Positions 38,701 to 46,669 of a DNA stretch of 64,000 nt are shown in pieces. A program made the translations under genes and the position numbers. Within the stretch, counting starts at the first letter, position 1; the number at the start of each line of letters is the position of its first letter. The stretch is from an uncultured Pseudomonadota bacterium (lineage in GTDB: Bacteria > Pseudomonadota > Gammaproteobacteria > Burkholderiales > JALYOK01), in NCBI GenBank assembly GCA_902826775.1, contig CADEHE010000010.1, positions 1-64,000 on the forward strand, read 5' to 3'. The notes beneath the pieces were generated by a model, which saw nothing but the letters and a program-made list of their open reading frames with translations, did no database searches and had not been told where the DNA came from.

Positions 38701-39017
38701 AGCAACCGGCGCTGCGGCGCTATTACGACGCGGGCGTGTACCTGCGCGCGCGCAATGAGGTGTCCTTTATCACGCCAGACGGTGAGGTGGGGCGCATTGA
38801 TCGGTTAGTTGAGTTTGCCGATCGCGTGGTTATCCTCGACTACAAGACCGGTGGTTTGCATCTGCCGATCGAAGAGCGTGCGAAGCCGTACTTGGAGCAG
38901 ATGCGCAAGTATCAAAGCGCTATTCGCGCGTTGCAGCGCGCCAAGCCAGTACACGCTGCGCTGATATTCGAGAACGGGGAGTCGTTTCAGATCGAAGCAA
39001 GCGGCGCAGTCGGCTAA
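35742..39017 (+). CDS. UvrD-family helicase-nuclease, AddA-like
   Basis: A 1091-residue SF1 helicase. Walker A is EACAGSGKTWLLVSR near residue 18. Motif Ia is ITFTRKAAEEM, motif II LLIDEFQDTNPLQW, and motif III VGDPKQSIYGFRRADPEVF. Motif V (TVHSAKGLEAPVVWL) and motif VI (LLYVASTRAQQALIV) follow. The C-terminal nuclease has GRIDRLVEF and VVILDYKTG. It is organised like AddA and should unwind and resect broken DNA with the preceding AddB-like protein. The start is GTG 35742, with AGG about 9 nt upstream. Confidence 0.88.
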   Translation: MTSNLQIALDPRRSVVVEACAGSGKTWLLVSRILRLLLDGAEPAEILAITFTRKAAEEMRLRLHTWLRQLATQPDAEVRQMLRERGIASREEDAALENARGLFERVLCAQPGIGITTFHGWYLQLMQRAPLEAGASQNDGGGIPRDASLLEETGTLMESAWRQFADAAYADAALAPHLDALFAGYGLDSTRKLLFSFVQRRAEWWAYTQGQGNAVEAALRAVQRTLEMQPGDQPIAAFFSEALTSRALREYAARHVREGTEQAEHAAALLRAMDSADWAAAYAALCKTALTKAGGVRKHPNMHAGLRQRIEALLEAVLEQDIYNLNAAGLACGAAFLAQYQESKAAQGVVDYADLEWFGYRLLSEPDYCGYLQTKLDARYKHLLIDEFQDTNPLQWQGLRAWLDSYTGAGERPTVFMVGDPKQSIYGFRRADPEVFRAAGDFLVEHFAAQRVATDTSYRAAPGVLAVLNKLFGTLTGFNDFRAHSAVHAKLPGCVVTVAVAAAPAAAQAGVPSTELRNPLREALLDPEKREREREAHMIARTIRDLVGRLQVEDRALQGKRAARFADFMLLVRKRTHLEVYEHALREARIPYLTTRQGGLLSTLEVVDMRALLRLLIASHDDLALAQVLRSPLFGAGEEDLISLAARREPTWWQRLRACAQSADAGAVHKLAAEHLSAWFALADRVPVHDLLDRVYAQADVMNAYSASVAPAQRSAVTANLLAFMELALKQGSGRFPSIARFLTELEQLERLRAEEAPDEAPLGEPGDCLQIHTVHSAKGLEAPVVWLIDAADEATRARAYDALVHWPPQEARPQHFSLYTNKSQRGARRQRYFDAEAQREGRERLNLLYVASTRAQQALIVSASKPPSGGGNNAPPSWYELLTTVAPPVPDAAQELFARLGAVERAPAQQQLAFGEDMSASEQDARIAATQPPRHAAVGQRGALKSAAQARGIAWHLAAEAIIENNQAVVSSIPDELREQVQTALKQPALRRYYDAGVYLRARNEVSFITPDGEVGRIDRLVEFADRVVILDYKTGGLHLPIEERAKPYLEQMRKYQSAIRALQRAKPVHAALIFENGESFQIEASGAVG

Positions 39018-39123
39018 CGCAAAAGTCCGTGCTTACGCGTAGCTCGACAAGCGTTTCAGTGGCCAATTCTTGAGGAGGCGCCTGCATGCTTGCTCTCTGC
39101 GAGTGTTAATGCCGCGCAGCGCA

Positions 39124-39150
39124 CAATCCGGACGCAAAGCGCCCGGATTG
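39124..39150. terminator. Hairpin after second cold-shock gene
   Basis: CAATCCGG and CCGGATTG form a perfect 8-bp stem with an 11-nt loop, just after the csp stop on the minus strand. No U-run follows, so termination efficiency is uncertain. Confidence 0.45.
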
Positions 39151-39157
39151 CACAACG

Positions 39158-39364
39158 TTAAGCTTTCTTTAGATTAACGGCCGACACCTTACCGTTGTCG
39201 CCTTTCTCGACGTCGAACGACAACTTATCGTTCTCCGCGATGCTGCCGAGTCCGGCGCGTTCGACAGCCGAGATGTGCACGAATACATCCTTCGAGCCAT
39301 CATCTTGTTGAATGAATCCAAAGCCTTTAGTTGCGTTGAAAAACTTTACGGTACCGGTCGACAT
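39158..39364 (-). CDS. Cold-shock domain protein (second copy)
   Basis: A 68-residue CSD protein with KGFGFIQQD and [12 protein letters not shown]-binding motifs. It differs from the copy at 30039 in its C-terminal half ([19 protein letters not shown]), so it is an old paralogue rather than a recent duplicate. The 262-bp gap upstream, before the monooxygenase gene, is long enough for a cold-responsive leader; no clear promoter was identified. Confidence 0.93.
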   Translation of the reverse strand: MSTGTVKFFNATKGFGFIQQDDGSKDVFVHISAVERAGLGSIAENDKLSFDVEKGDNGKVSAVNLKKA

Positions 39365-39626
39365 AAGTGTCCTCCGAATGTTGCACTACCCGGCGCGAGA
39401 TTGCGCTGGGTATCTAGCTGGACAATGGGAGCGAACCGAGATGGCACCGAAAAGAGGTGATGCGCGACGATGATCCCAAAGCGAGATCGAACTGCCTAGA
39501 TGGTGGCAATATAACCGATTGCAAGAACCTCGATCGCTTTTTTTGCAGGCGCCTTCCGAGGGCTCGAACGCCACAGACAAGGTGCTGCCCCGGGAAGTAA
39601 GCGCAAGCGCTCGCGCGGCAGCGGCG

Positions 39627-41324
39627 CTACGCGTTCGAAGTTGCGATGCCGGTGTGCCTTGTCGATGGATTCACATTGTTGGATGCGTCCGCGCCGGTGA
39701 GCTTAAAGCCTTCATAGCCTCCAGCCGCAATCGCATCGCACTTCTTCTTGTAGTTATGCACCCCGCCGACGTACGGCATAAAGATGCGCGGTTTGCCGGG
39801 AATGTTGGCGCCCATGTACCAAGAATTGGCCTGCGGATAGAGCGTCGCATTCGCGACGTCATTTACGTGTTCGGTCCAGCCGTCTTCGGCACATTGTTCG
39901 GCTTCGATGCGGCCAAGGCCGCGCGCGCGCAGGTGGGCTAGGCAATCGGCGATGAAGTCGGTGTGCTGCTCGATGGAGACCACCATGTTGCTCTTGACGC
40001 CCGGGCTGCCCGGGCCGGTAATGAGGAACATGTTGGGAAAGCCGGCGACCATGATGCCGAGGTAGGTGCGCGGGCCTGCCGTCCAGTGCTCGCGCAACGT
40101 TGTGCCGCCTTGCACGCGGATGTCGATCTCCGCCAGCGCGCCGGTCATGGCGTCGAAGCCAGTGGCGAAAACGATGGCATCGAATTCGTAATCTTGTGCG
40201 CTGGTGCGCAAGCCCGTGGGGGTGATCACCTGGATCGGCGTGCTGCGCGCATCGACCAGCGTGACGTTGTCGCGATTGAAGGTTTCGTAGTAACCCATAT
40301 CCAGGCACAGGCGCTTGGTGCCGATCGGGTGATCTTTGGGGCAGAGCAATTCCGCCGTTGCCGGATCTTTGACTATGCCGCGGATCTTGTTGCGCACGAA
40401 CTCCGCTGCGGTGTCGTTTGCGTCTTTGCTGGTGAGCAGATCGGTGTAGGAGTAAAGAAAGCCGATGGTGCCGCCTTGCTTCCATTTGTCTTCGTACAGG
40501 CTGATGCGTTCTTCGACTGGCGCTTCCGACGCGGGTTTGGTCGGCGGCGGGTAACCGGCGATGCCGAATGGGGTGTCGTATGCCGCGCGGCGGCGCTGCG
40601 GATATTCGGCTTTGTGCCGGCGCACGTAGTCCGGGTCGAGCGGCGCGTTGTGCGCGGGGACGCTGTAGTTAGCGGTGCGCTGAAACACGTGCAGGTGCTT
40701 GGCCTGCTTAGCGATGATGGGAATCGCCTGAATAGCGGAAGAACCCGTGCCGATCACTGCCACGCGCAGCCCGGAGAAATCCACCCCTTCATGCGGCCAG
40801 TAGCCGGTGTGATACCACTTGCCGCGATAGCTCTTCAGTCCCTTGAAATCCGGCACGCGCGGCGTGGACAAATTGCCGGTGGCCATGATCAGATACGGCG
40901 CGCTTATGCTCGTTCCGCCGTCGGTGGTGATGGTCCAGCGATTCGCGTTGCGCTCGTAGACGGAGGCGATGATGCGCGTGTTTAATTGAATGTCGCGCAT
41001 TAGGTCGAAGCGCTGGGCGACGTGCTGGGCGTAGCGCAGGATTTCCGGCTGGGCTGCGTAGCGCTCCGGCCATTCCCATTCTTGCTGCAGCTCGTTGGAG
41101 AACGAGTAGGAATACTCCATGCTCTCCACATCGCAGCGCGCGCCGGGATAGCGGTTCCAGAACCAGGTGCCGCCGACGCCGCTGCCCGCTTCGAATACGC
41201 GCACGCGGAAACCCAGGCCGCGCAACTTGTGCAGCGCGTACATGCCGGCGAAACCTGCGCCGATGACGATGACGTCCAGGGCGGGATTGCTATCCTTCGG
41301 TTCGGCCACACTCGAATCTGGCAT
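39627..41324 (-). CDS. Baeyer-Villiger-type flavin monooxygenase
   Basis: A 565-residue class B flavoprotein. The FAD motif GAGFAGMYALHKLRGLG lies near residue 22, and VGGTWFWNRYPGARCDVES is the cyclohexanone-monooxygenase-like region. The BVMO fingerprint appears as YRGKWYHTGYWP, next to the NADP motif GTGSSAIQ. It inserts one oxygen into a ketone to form an ester, using FAD and NADPH; the substrate is unknown. The two small genes at 41355-41756 lie just upstream on the same strand. Confidence 0.85.
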   Translation of the reverse strand: MPDSSVAEPKDSNPALDVIVIGAGFAGMYALHKLRGLGFRVRVFEAGSGVGGTWFWNRYPGARCDVESMEYSYSFSNELQQEWEWPERYAAQPEILRYAQHVAQRFDLMRDIQLNTRIIASVYERNANRWTITTDGGTSISAPYLIMATGNLSTPRVPDFKGLKSYRGKWYHTGYWPHEGVDFSGLRVAVIGTGSSAIQAIPIIAKQAKHLHVFQRTANYSVPAHNAPLDPDYVRRHKAEYPQRRRAAYDTPFGIAGYPPPTKPASEAPVEERISLYEDKWKQGGTIGFLYSYTDLLTSKDANDTAAEFVRNKIRGIVKDPATAELLCPKDHPIGTKRLCLDMGYYETFNRDNVTLVDARSTPIQVITPTGLRTSAQDYEFDAIVFATGFDAMTGALAEIDIRVQGGTTLREHWTAGPRTYLGIMVAGFPNMFLITGPGSPGVKSNMVVSIEQHTDFIADCLAHLRARGLGRIEAEQCAEDGWTEHVNDVANATLYPQANSWYMGANIPGKPRIFMPYVGGVHNYKKKCDAIAAGGYEGFKLTGADASNNVNPSTRHTGIATSNA

Positions 41325-41354
41325 GGGAGGCTCCCTGGAAGTAAGAAAGGGCAG

Positions 41355-41582
41355 TTAGGCCGTCTGAAGAATCGCGCGGCGAATACGCGGTGGAACTTCA
41401 ATTGCTGAAAACAGATTCGATGGGTAGAGATAGTCTTCGCCAGATTCATCGATGACTCGGACCAGTTTGTGTTTCGCGGCGTCCTCATCCTCGAGCGCAA
41501 TATAGAGTTTGCGCAGTTCGAGAGAAGTTTCGTAGCCTTCGTTGCCCAAGCAGATCAACATCGGCAGAGTGCGTTTTCCCAT
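41355..41582 (-). CDS. Small conserved-looking protein, partner of the next gene
   Basis: A 75-residue acidic protein. It has a first strand LPMLICLGNEGYETSLELRKLY and a central DESGEDYLYPSNLFSAIEVP. From memory this DESGEDYLYP pattern recurs in small hypothetical proteins of many bacteria, usually beside a second tiny gene ending in HWYE...KREFKIKR, exactly as here. The ATG is 3 bp after the neighbour's stop, so the two are translated together. The function is unknown. A toxin-antitoxin-like module is one possibility, with no direct evidence. Confidence 0.6.
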   Translation of the reverse strand: MGKRTLPMLICLGNEGYETSLELRKLYIALEDEDAAKHKLVRVIDESGEDYLYPSNLFSAIEVPPRIRRAILQTA

Positions 41583-41585
41583 CTT

Positions 41586-41756
41586 TCAAGCGTCCTCAAG
41601 AAATCGCTTAATCTTAAACTCTTTCTTCCCAATTCCGGTGGCTTCGTACCAATGAATCTCGGCGCGGCGGATCCTCAGGCGAACAATCTCCCTGATGGCG
41701 GTCCCTGTAGCAAAAGTCTCTGCGTGAGTGATCGCATCAAGAATCTCGAAATACAT
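41586..41756 (-). CDS. Tiny protein, partner gene, possibly internally deleted
   Basis: A 56-residue protein starting at ATG 41756 (YFEILDAITHAETFATG) and ending RRAEIHWYEATGIGKKEFKIKR. Remembered relatives have about 25 extra residues between the IRE-rich helix and the RRAEIHWYE strand; here IREIVRLR runs straight into IRRAEIHWYE. This may be an in-frame deletion or a short variant. The reading frame extends to a TTG at 41786. It is upstream of, and coupled to, the DESGEDYLYP gene. Confidence 0.5.
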   Translation of the reverse strand: MYFEILDAITHAETFATGTAIREIVRLRIRRAEIHWYEATGIGKKEFKIKRFLEDA

Positions 41757-41819
41757 CGATTCATGGTGACAAACCTCAGCCGCCAAGTCAATGCGGCAAG
41801 CATAGTGGACAGCCCAGGG

Positions 41820-42275
41820 CTACTCGGCTTGGGGCGCTTTCTCTAAGCCTTTGACTTTCGTTCCCGGTCCCGCGCCGTGCTGTTTGAACCAACCGAGGTT
41901 GGTCTCGATGGAGTACTTAGCCGGGGCTTTCGATGGGTGGGCGTCGAGCGTTTGCGGCTGCATGTCTTCGATATTGATGATGACGCCTTGTTCGTCCAAA
42001 AACGCGACGGAGAGCGGGATATTGGTGTTCTTCATCCACATGGCGCTGACGGCAGCTTCCGGGTAGATGAATAACATGCCGTCGTCTTTGCCGAGCTTGG
42101 TGGCAAACATGAGTCCCATGCTGCGCTCGGCGGGCGTGCGCGCTACGGTTACGCGCAAAGCGTGGCCGTTGATGTTGAGCATGAGGCGTTTGTCGGCGAC
42201 CGGGCTTTCGTCGCGTGCACCGGCTGCGCAGGAAAGCGTGAGGGCGATTGTGGTGAGGAAGAGTCGGCGGTTCAT
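41820..42275 (-). CDS. DUF192 family secreted protein
   Basis: A 151-residue protein with a signal peptide (NRRLFLTTIALTLSCAAGA). The DUF192 core is complete: VARTPAERSMGLMFATKLGKDDGMLFIY, then MWMKNTNIPLSVAFLDEQGVI and KYSIETNLGWFKQHG. The fold is a small beta-barrel. The family is periplasmic or extracellular with no assigned enzyme role. ATG 42275 is preferred over the upstream start at 42305 because the signal sequence begins there. Confidence 0.82.
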   Translation of the reverse strand: MNRRLFLTTIALTLSCAAGARDESPVADKRLMLNINGHALRVTVARTPAERSMGLMFATKLGKDDGMLFIYPEAAVSAMWMKNTNIPLSVAFLDEQGVIINIEDMQPQTLDAHPSKAPAKYSIETNLGWFKQHGAGPGTKVKGLEKAPQAE

Positions 42276-42323
42276 CACGTTTGAAAAATTTCGAACAGTA
42301 TTCAAGTGGTCATCCGTTGGTGG

Positions 42324-42383
42324 TGAGTTTGTCGAACCACTGCTGCCAGCAACGCCCTTCGACAGGCTCAGGGCGAACGGCGT
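42324..42383. repeat. Dispersed-type intergenic repeat with inverted ends
   Basis: TGAGTTTGTCGAA (42324) is an imperfect inverted match (11 of 13) to TTCGACAGGCTCA (42358), followed by GGGCGAACGG. The TTCGACAGGCTCAGGGCGAA core is familiar to me as a repeat scattered between genes in many proteobacteria. It lies between dut and the DUF192 gene and could serve as a terminator. Confidence 0.6.
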
Positions 42384-42389
42384 GCGGGG

Positions 42390-42842
42390 CTAGTGCTTGC
42401 CCGTGCTGCCGAACCCGCCGGCGCCGCGCTGCGATTCAGTAAACTCTTCGACCACGTTTAAGTTGACTTGTACCACCGGCACCACCACCAACTGCGCGAT
42501 GCGATCCATCGGATTAATGATGAAGCGCTCGCGGCCGCGGTTCCACATGGAAACGAAAATCTGCCCTTGATAGTCGGAGTCGATGAGGCCGACCAAATTG
42601 CCGAGCACGATGCCGTGTTTGTGGCCGAGACCGGAGCGCGGCAGCACCATGGCTGCCAGACCGGCGTCGCCGAGATGAATAGCAATGCCCGATGGAATTA
42701 GCGCCGTCGCGCCAGGGTCGAGCGTGATCGGCTCCTCGATGCAGGCGCGCAGATCGAGTCCTGCGGCGCCGGCGGTGGCGTAGCGCGGCAAATCTTCTCG
42801 CAGGCGCTCATCGAGCACCTTGATATCCAGGTTGTGTTTCAT
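42390..42842 (-). CDS. dut: Deoxyuridine 5'-triphosphate nucleotidohydrolase
   Basis: A 150-residue trimeric dUTPase. It has motif 1 AAGLDLRAC, motif 2 [10 protein letters not shown], motif 3 [13 protein letters not shown] and the C-terminal arm [10 protein letters not shown]. It hydrolyses dUTP to dUMP, keeping uracil out of DNA. Its ATG overlaps the coaBC stop as ATGA, so translation is coupled; this coaBC-dut order is common in proteobacteria. Confidence 0.96.
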   Translation of the reverse strand: MKHNLDIKVLDERLREDLPRYATAGAAGLDLRACIEEPITLDPGATALIPSGIAIHLGDAGLAAMVLPRSGLGHKHGIVLGNLVGLIDSDYQGQIFVSMWNRGRERFIINPMDRIAQLVVVPVVQVNLNVVEEFTESQRGAGGFGSTGKH

Positions 42843-44062
42843 GTGGTTGCGGTCTTGGGTTTTTTCTTGCTGGCGCTGGCGCGCTGCAACTTCGCGATGT
42901 GTTCGATGAGTTGCCGTGCAAGCACGCGCTTCGGTGCGCGCTGCAGGTGATGCTCGCCGGCATCATCGAACAGAACGAGTTCGTTGTCGTCGCTGCCCAT
43001 GGCGCTTTGCACTAAATTGGCGGCGAGCAATGGAATGTTTTTCCGCTTGCGCTTTTCTTGCGCGTACTCGCGCATGTTTTCGCTTTCGGCCGCGAAGCCG
43101 ACGCAAAACGGCGCGTTGGGCAAACTCGCCACGTGGGCGAGGATGTCTTTGGTCGGTTCCAGTTCGAGCGTGAGCGGTTGATTCGCTTTCTTGATTTTGG
43201 TCGCGCTCGGCTGCTTGACGGTGTAGTCCGCAACGGCAGCGACACTCACAAAAACATCCGCTCGCGCAACTTCGCGCTGCACGGCGTCGAACATTTCTTG
43301 CGCGCTGGCGACTCGGATTACGTTCGCACCGCTCGGTGCGCTCAGGTGCGTCGGCCCCGACACCAAGGTCACGCTGGCGCCCGCGTCGAGCGCAGCCTGT
43401 GCGACTGCATAACCCATCTTGCCGGAACTCATATTGGTGATGGCGCGCACCGTGTCGATACGCTCTAGCGTCGGGCCGGCAGTCACCAGTATATGCTGAT
43501 CCTTAAGGATGGGAGCGGCATACAACGCCATACACTCCGAGAGTAGCTGTTGCGCCTCGAGCATGCGGCCCTTGCCGACTTCGCCGCAGGCCTGGTCGCC
43601 TGCCGCCGGGCCCAGCACGCGCACACCGTCGGCTTGCAGCTGCGCGATGTTGCGCAGGTTCGCGGGCTGCTCCCACATCTGGCGATTCATGGCCGGTGCG
43701 ACCAGCAGCGGGCATTCGCGCGCCAGGCACAGCGTCGACAGCAAATCGTCCGCCAATCCGTGCGCGAGCTTGGCGATGAAATCCGCGCTGGCAGGCGCAA
43801 CCAGGATCGCGTCGCACTCGCGCGAGAGATCGATGTGCGCCATGTTATTGCCGATGCGCGCATCCCAAAGATCGCTGTACACGCTCTCGCCGGAGAGCGC
43901 TTGCAGCGTAACCGGCGTGATAAACTGCCTCGCCGCTTGCGTCATGACGACATGCACGGCGATGTTTTGTTGCACGAGCAGCCGCGTGAGTTCAGCCGAT
44001 TTGTACGCCGCAATTCCTCCGGTGATGCCCAGCAGAATGCGGCGCGCGTTCGCTTCTTTCAT
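42839..44062 (-). CDS. coaBC: Bifunctional phosphopantothenoylcysteine decarboxylase/synthase
   Basis: A 407-residue protein. The N-terminal CoaC flavoprotein (residues 1-190) has [14 protein letters not shown], the active-site His in NNMAHIDL, and [12 protein letters not shown]. The C-terminal CoaB part has [36 protein letters not shown] and [13 protein letters not shown]. Together they make 4'-phosphopantetheine in CoA synthesis. ATG 44062 is the family start; the frame open to 44107 lies in the radC divergent region. It is translationally coupled to dut. Confidence 0.95.
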   Translation of the reverse strand: MKEANARRILLGITGGIAAYKSAELTRLLVQQNIAVHVVMTQAARQFITPVTLQALSGESVYSDLWDARIGNNMAHIDLSRECDAILVAPASADFIAKLAHGLADDLLSTLCLARECPLLVAPAMNRQMWEQPANLRNIAQLQADGVRVLGPAAGDQACGEVGKGRMLEAQQLLSECMALYAAPILKDQHILVTAGPTLERIDTVRAITNMSSGKMGYAVAQAALDAGASVTLVSGPTHLSAPSGANVIRVASAQEMFDAVQREVARADVFVSVAAVADYTVKQPSATKIKKANQPLTLELEPTKDILAHVASLPNAPFCVGFAAESENMREYAQEKRKRKNIPLLAANLVQSAMGSDDNELVLFDDAGEHHLQRAPKRVLARQLIEHIAKLQRASASKKKPKTATT

Positions 44063-44132
44063 ATGCCGCCGGATTCTACGCCAATGGCTCGGAACTGGCG
44101 ATTGCAATAGCCCGGCGCTACCTGTCTAAAGT

Positions 44133-44807
44133 ATGCCGATCAAAGACTGGCCCGAAGGTGAGCGTCCGCGCGAGAAACTGCTCAAGCAAGGCGCGCAGGC
44201 GCTTTCCGATGCGGAACTGCTGGCGATCTTCTTGCGTACCGGCATGCAGGGCAAAACGGCGGTCGATCTTGCGCGCGAGTTGCTGGCACGCTTTGGCAAC
44301 TTGGGCGCGCTATTTGCGGCGGCGGAGCAAGAGTTTTGCAGCCAGCCGGGGCTGGGTCCCGCCAAGTACGTGCAACTGCAGGCGGTGCTGGAATTGGCGC
44401 GGCGCAGCTTGAACGAAACGTTGGCGAGCGGCGACGCGCTCACTTCACCCAATGCTGTGCGCGATTTTCTGCGGCTGACGCTGCGCGCGCGCGAACAAGA
44501 AGTTTTTTACTGCGTGTTTCTGGACGCGCAGAACCGCGTCATTGTCGGCGAGGAACTGTTTCGCGGCACGCTCACGCAAACCAGCGTCTATCCGCGCGAA
44601 GTGGTGCGCCGCGCGCTGCAGCACAACGCCGCCGCGCTGATCCTGGCGCATAACCATCCATCCGGCGCGGCCGAGGCCTCTCAGGCGGATCGCGCATTGA
44701 CGCGTGTGCTGTGCGACGCCTTGAAGCTGGTCGATGTGAAAGTTCTGGATCATTTCATCGTCGCGCAGTCGCAGATTCTGTCGTTTGCGGAGCGCGGCTG
44801 GTTATAG
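44133..44807 (+). CDS. radC: RadC family JAB-domain protein
   Basis: A 224-residue protein. The N-terminal helix-hairpin-helix segment ([31 protein letters not shown]) is followed by a JAB/MPN metalloprotease-like domain. Its metal site is [14 protein letters not shown] near residue 171 with the final Asp in VKVLDHFIV. Despite the name, a DNA repair role is not established for the family; some members take part in recombination. It is divergent from coaBC, the usual position for radC. Confidence 0.93.
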   Translation: MPIKDWPEGERPREKLLKQGAQALSDAELLAIFLRTGMQGKTAVDLARELLARFGNLGALFAAAEQEFCSQPGLGPAKYVQLQAVLELARRSLNETLASGDALTSPNAVRDFLRLTLRAREQEVFYCVFLDAQNRVIVGEELFRGTLTQTSVYPREVVRRALQHNAAALILAHNHPSGAAEASQADRALTRVLCDALKLVDVKVLDHFIVAQSQILSFAERGWL

Positions 44808-44843
44808 CCCGTGCGCGCGGTGAGATCCTCGGGCTCGCGGTGT

Positions 44844-44873
44844 TTGACTGAATTGGCCTATATGTGATGTAAT
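44844..44873 (+). promoter_or_regulatory. Candidate rpmB-rpmG promoter
   Basis: TTGACT (44844) and TGTAAT (44868) are separated by 18 bp, placing transcription start about 20 nt before rpmB. Confidence 0.45.
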
Positions 44874-44899
44874 TACCGGCTGTCCGATTGGAGTTTTGT

Positions 44900-45136
44900 A
44901 TGGCCAAGCACTGTCCGATTACGGGGAAAGCCCCGATGCTGGGAAACAACGTTTCCCACGCCAACAATAAAACCCGGCGCCGCTTCCTGCCCAACCTGCA
45001 GTACCGCCGTTTTTGGGTGGAAAGTCAGAACCGCTGGGTGCGTATGCGCGTTTCCAACGCCGGTTTGCGCATGATCGATAAGATTGGCATCGAGGCCGTG
45101 TTGGCCGATCTCGAGCGCCAAGGCGTCAAGGTCTAA
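44900..45136 (+). CDS. rpmB: 50S ribosomal protein L28
   Basis: A 78-residue L28 of the standard proteobacterial type: [36 protein letters not shown] N-terminus and [13 protein letters not shown] in the middle. The ATG at 44900 starts MAKHC; the frame open from 44888 adds four unlikely residues. rpmG follows after 12 bp. Confidence 0.96.
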   Translation: MAKHCPITGKAPMLGNNVSHANNKTRRRFLPNLQYRRFWVESQNRWVRMRVSNAGLRMIDKIGIEAVLADLERQGVKV

Positions 45137-45148
45137 AGAGGGGGAGTT

Positions 45149-45304
45149 ATGCGTGAGAAAGTGAAAATGGAGTCGACGGCCGGTACCGGCCATTTTTACA
45201 CGACCACCAAGAACAAGAAAACTACGACCGAGAAGTTGGAGATGAAGAAATACGATCCGGTCGCGCGCAAGCACGTTGCTTACAAAGAAACTAAACTAAA
45301 GTAA
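45149..45304 (+). CDS. rpmG: 50S ribosomal protein L33
   Basis: A 51-residue L33 read directly from the sequence: [20 protein letters not shown], then [20 protein letters not shown] and [11 protein letters not shown]. It is the Cys-free (C-) form, in contrast to the zinc-binding L31. GGGGAG lies 3-8 nt before the ATG. The rpmB-rpmG pair ends at a strong terminator. Confidence 0.95.
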   Translation: MREKVKMESTAGTGHFYTTTKNKKTTTEKLEMKKYDPVARKHVAYKETKLK

Positions 45305-45327
45305 CAAGTGCGCTAGGTAAGTAAGTA

Positions 45328-45353
45328 AAAAACCCGCCGGTAGGCGGGTTTTT
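45328..45353. terminator. rpmBG terminator
   Basis: AAAAACCCGCC and GGCGGGTTTTT form an 11-bp stem with a GGTA loop followed by GTTTTTG. It serves rpmG and, on the opposite strand, the convergent desaturase gene. Confidence 0.9.
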
Positions 45354-45377
45354 GTTTTTGTAGAGGCCAGGGCAGGT

Positions 45378-46556
45378 TTACGCGCTTTGCGGCTTCTGCG
45401 TGTAGCTGCGCAAGTGGCGCGAAAAATCCTGCAGCGCCTTGATGCCGCTCGCCTCCGCGCGGCGACACCAATCGTTCAACTGTTTCACCAGCTGTTCGTG
45501 ACTGAGGTTGGAGCGGCCCCACAATCCGCCGAGTTCCTGCCGCATCGCGTAGACGGTGGCCAATACCTTGCTCGAAGTCAGCATTTGCTGCAGCGGCGCG
45601 CGCGCGGATTCCGGCAGTTGCGCGGCGTCAAGGTGTAGCCATTGCTTGACGCTGGTGGACAGATGCACGCGACCGCGCAGCTTGCCAATCTCTTCCGCGC
45701 AGGTCGATTTCAACTGCGAGGCAAACTTTGCTAATACGTCGTAGCGGTGCGTGATGATGGCTTGCAGCGTCTGCTGGTCGCATTGCTCCTTGGGGGCGCT
45801 CATGACGATCTTGGGCGCCACGCGCTTGACCGTCGCGAGGCCGAAGAACCGCATGATCGAGATATACAACCAACCGATGTCAAATTCGTACCAGCGGTTG
45901 GAGAATTTCGCCGAGCTTGGGTAAGCATGGTGGTTATTGTGCAGCTCTTCACCACCGATGATGATGCCCCAGGGAATAATGTTGGTGCTCGCGTCGTCAG
46001 CTTGGAAGTTACGGTAACCCCAAAAGTGAGCCACGCCATTGATGACACCCGCTGCCCAAAACGGGATCCAAATCATCTGCACTGCCCAGATTGTCAAACC
46101 GATCGGGCCGAACAGCACCAGATTGGTAATCAGCATGGCGATCACGCCCCAGTTATGGCGCGGGGTGTAAAGCTTGCGCTCGATCCAGTCGTCCGGCGTG
46201 CCTTTGCCGTACTTTTCCAGCGTTTCCTTGTTTTCGGATTCGGCACGATACAGTTCAGCGCCTTCCCACAGCACTTTTCGCAACCCAAGTACTTGCGGGC
46301 TATGCGGGTCTTCCGCAGTTTCGCAGCGGGCGTGATGCTTGCGGTGTATGGCCACCCACTCTTTGGTGTTCATGCCGGTGGTCATATAGAGCCAGAAGCG
46401 GAAAAAATGGCTGACCACTGGGTGCAAATCAAGGCCGCGATGGCACTGGTTGCGATGGAGATAAATGGTGACGGCGGCGATGGTAATGTGGGTAAATACC
46501 AGCGCAACAACGATGTAGCCCCACCAGGGCAGATCAAAAAGCCCTAAATTCAACAA
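45378..46556 (-). CDS. Acyl-CoA/fatty-acid desaturase (delta-9 type)
   Basis: A 392-residue membrane desaturase. The three His boxes are intact: HRNQCH near residue 34, HRKHH near 71, and HNNHH near 207 within GGEELHNNHHAYPSSAKFS. Four membrane helices surround them. The C-terminal 120 residues are a helical extension (EEIGKLRGRVHLSTSVKQWL) beyond the catalytic core, as in several betaproteobacterial homologues. It introduces a double bond into saturated acyl chains for membrane fluidity, using O2 and an electron donor. Confidence 0.88.
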   Translation of the reverse strand: MLNLGLFDLPWWGYIVVALVFTHITIAAVTIYLHRNQCHRGLDLHPVVSHFFRFWLYMTTGMNTKEWVAIHRKHHARCETAEDPHSPQVLGLRKVLWEGAELYRAESENKETLEKYGKGTPDDWIERKLYTPRHNWGVIAMLITNLVLFGPIGLTIWAVQMIWIPFWAAGVINGVAHFWGYRNFQADDASTNIIPWGIIIGGEELHNNHHAYPSSAKFSNRWYEFDIGWLYISIMRFFGLATVKRVAPKIVMSAPKEQCDQQTLQAIITHRYDVLAKFASQLKSTCAEEIGKLRGRVHLSTSVKQWLHLDAAQLPESARAPLQQMLTSSKVLATVYAMRQELGGLWGRSNLSHEQLVKQLNDWCRRAEASGIKALQDFSRHLRSYTQKPQSA

Positions 46557-46669
46557 GTTAGCACTCCAGAGCGCAAGTAAAGTTGGTGCATTGTACCCTT
46601 TGCACCCTGCCGATCAAGTGGCGCAATGTAACCATTCATGAAGTTTACAGCGAAAGTGTCCGATTTGGC

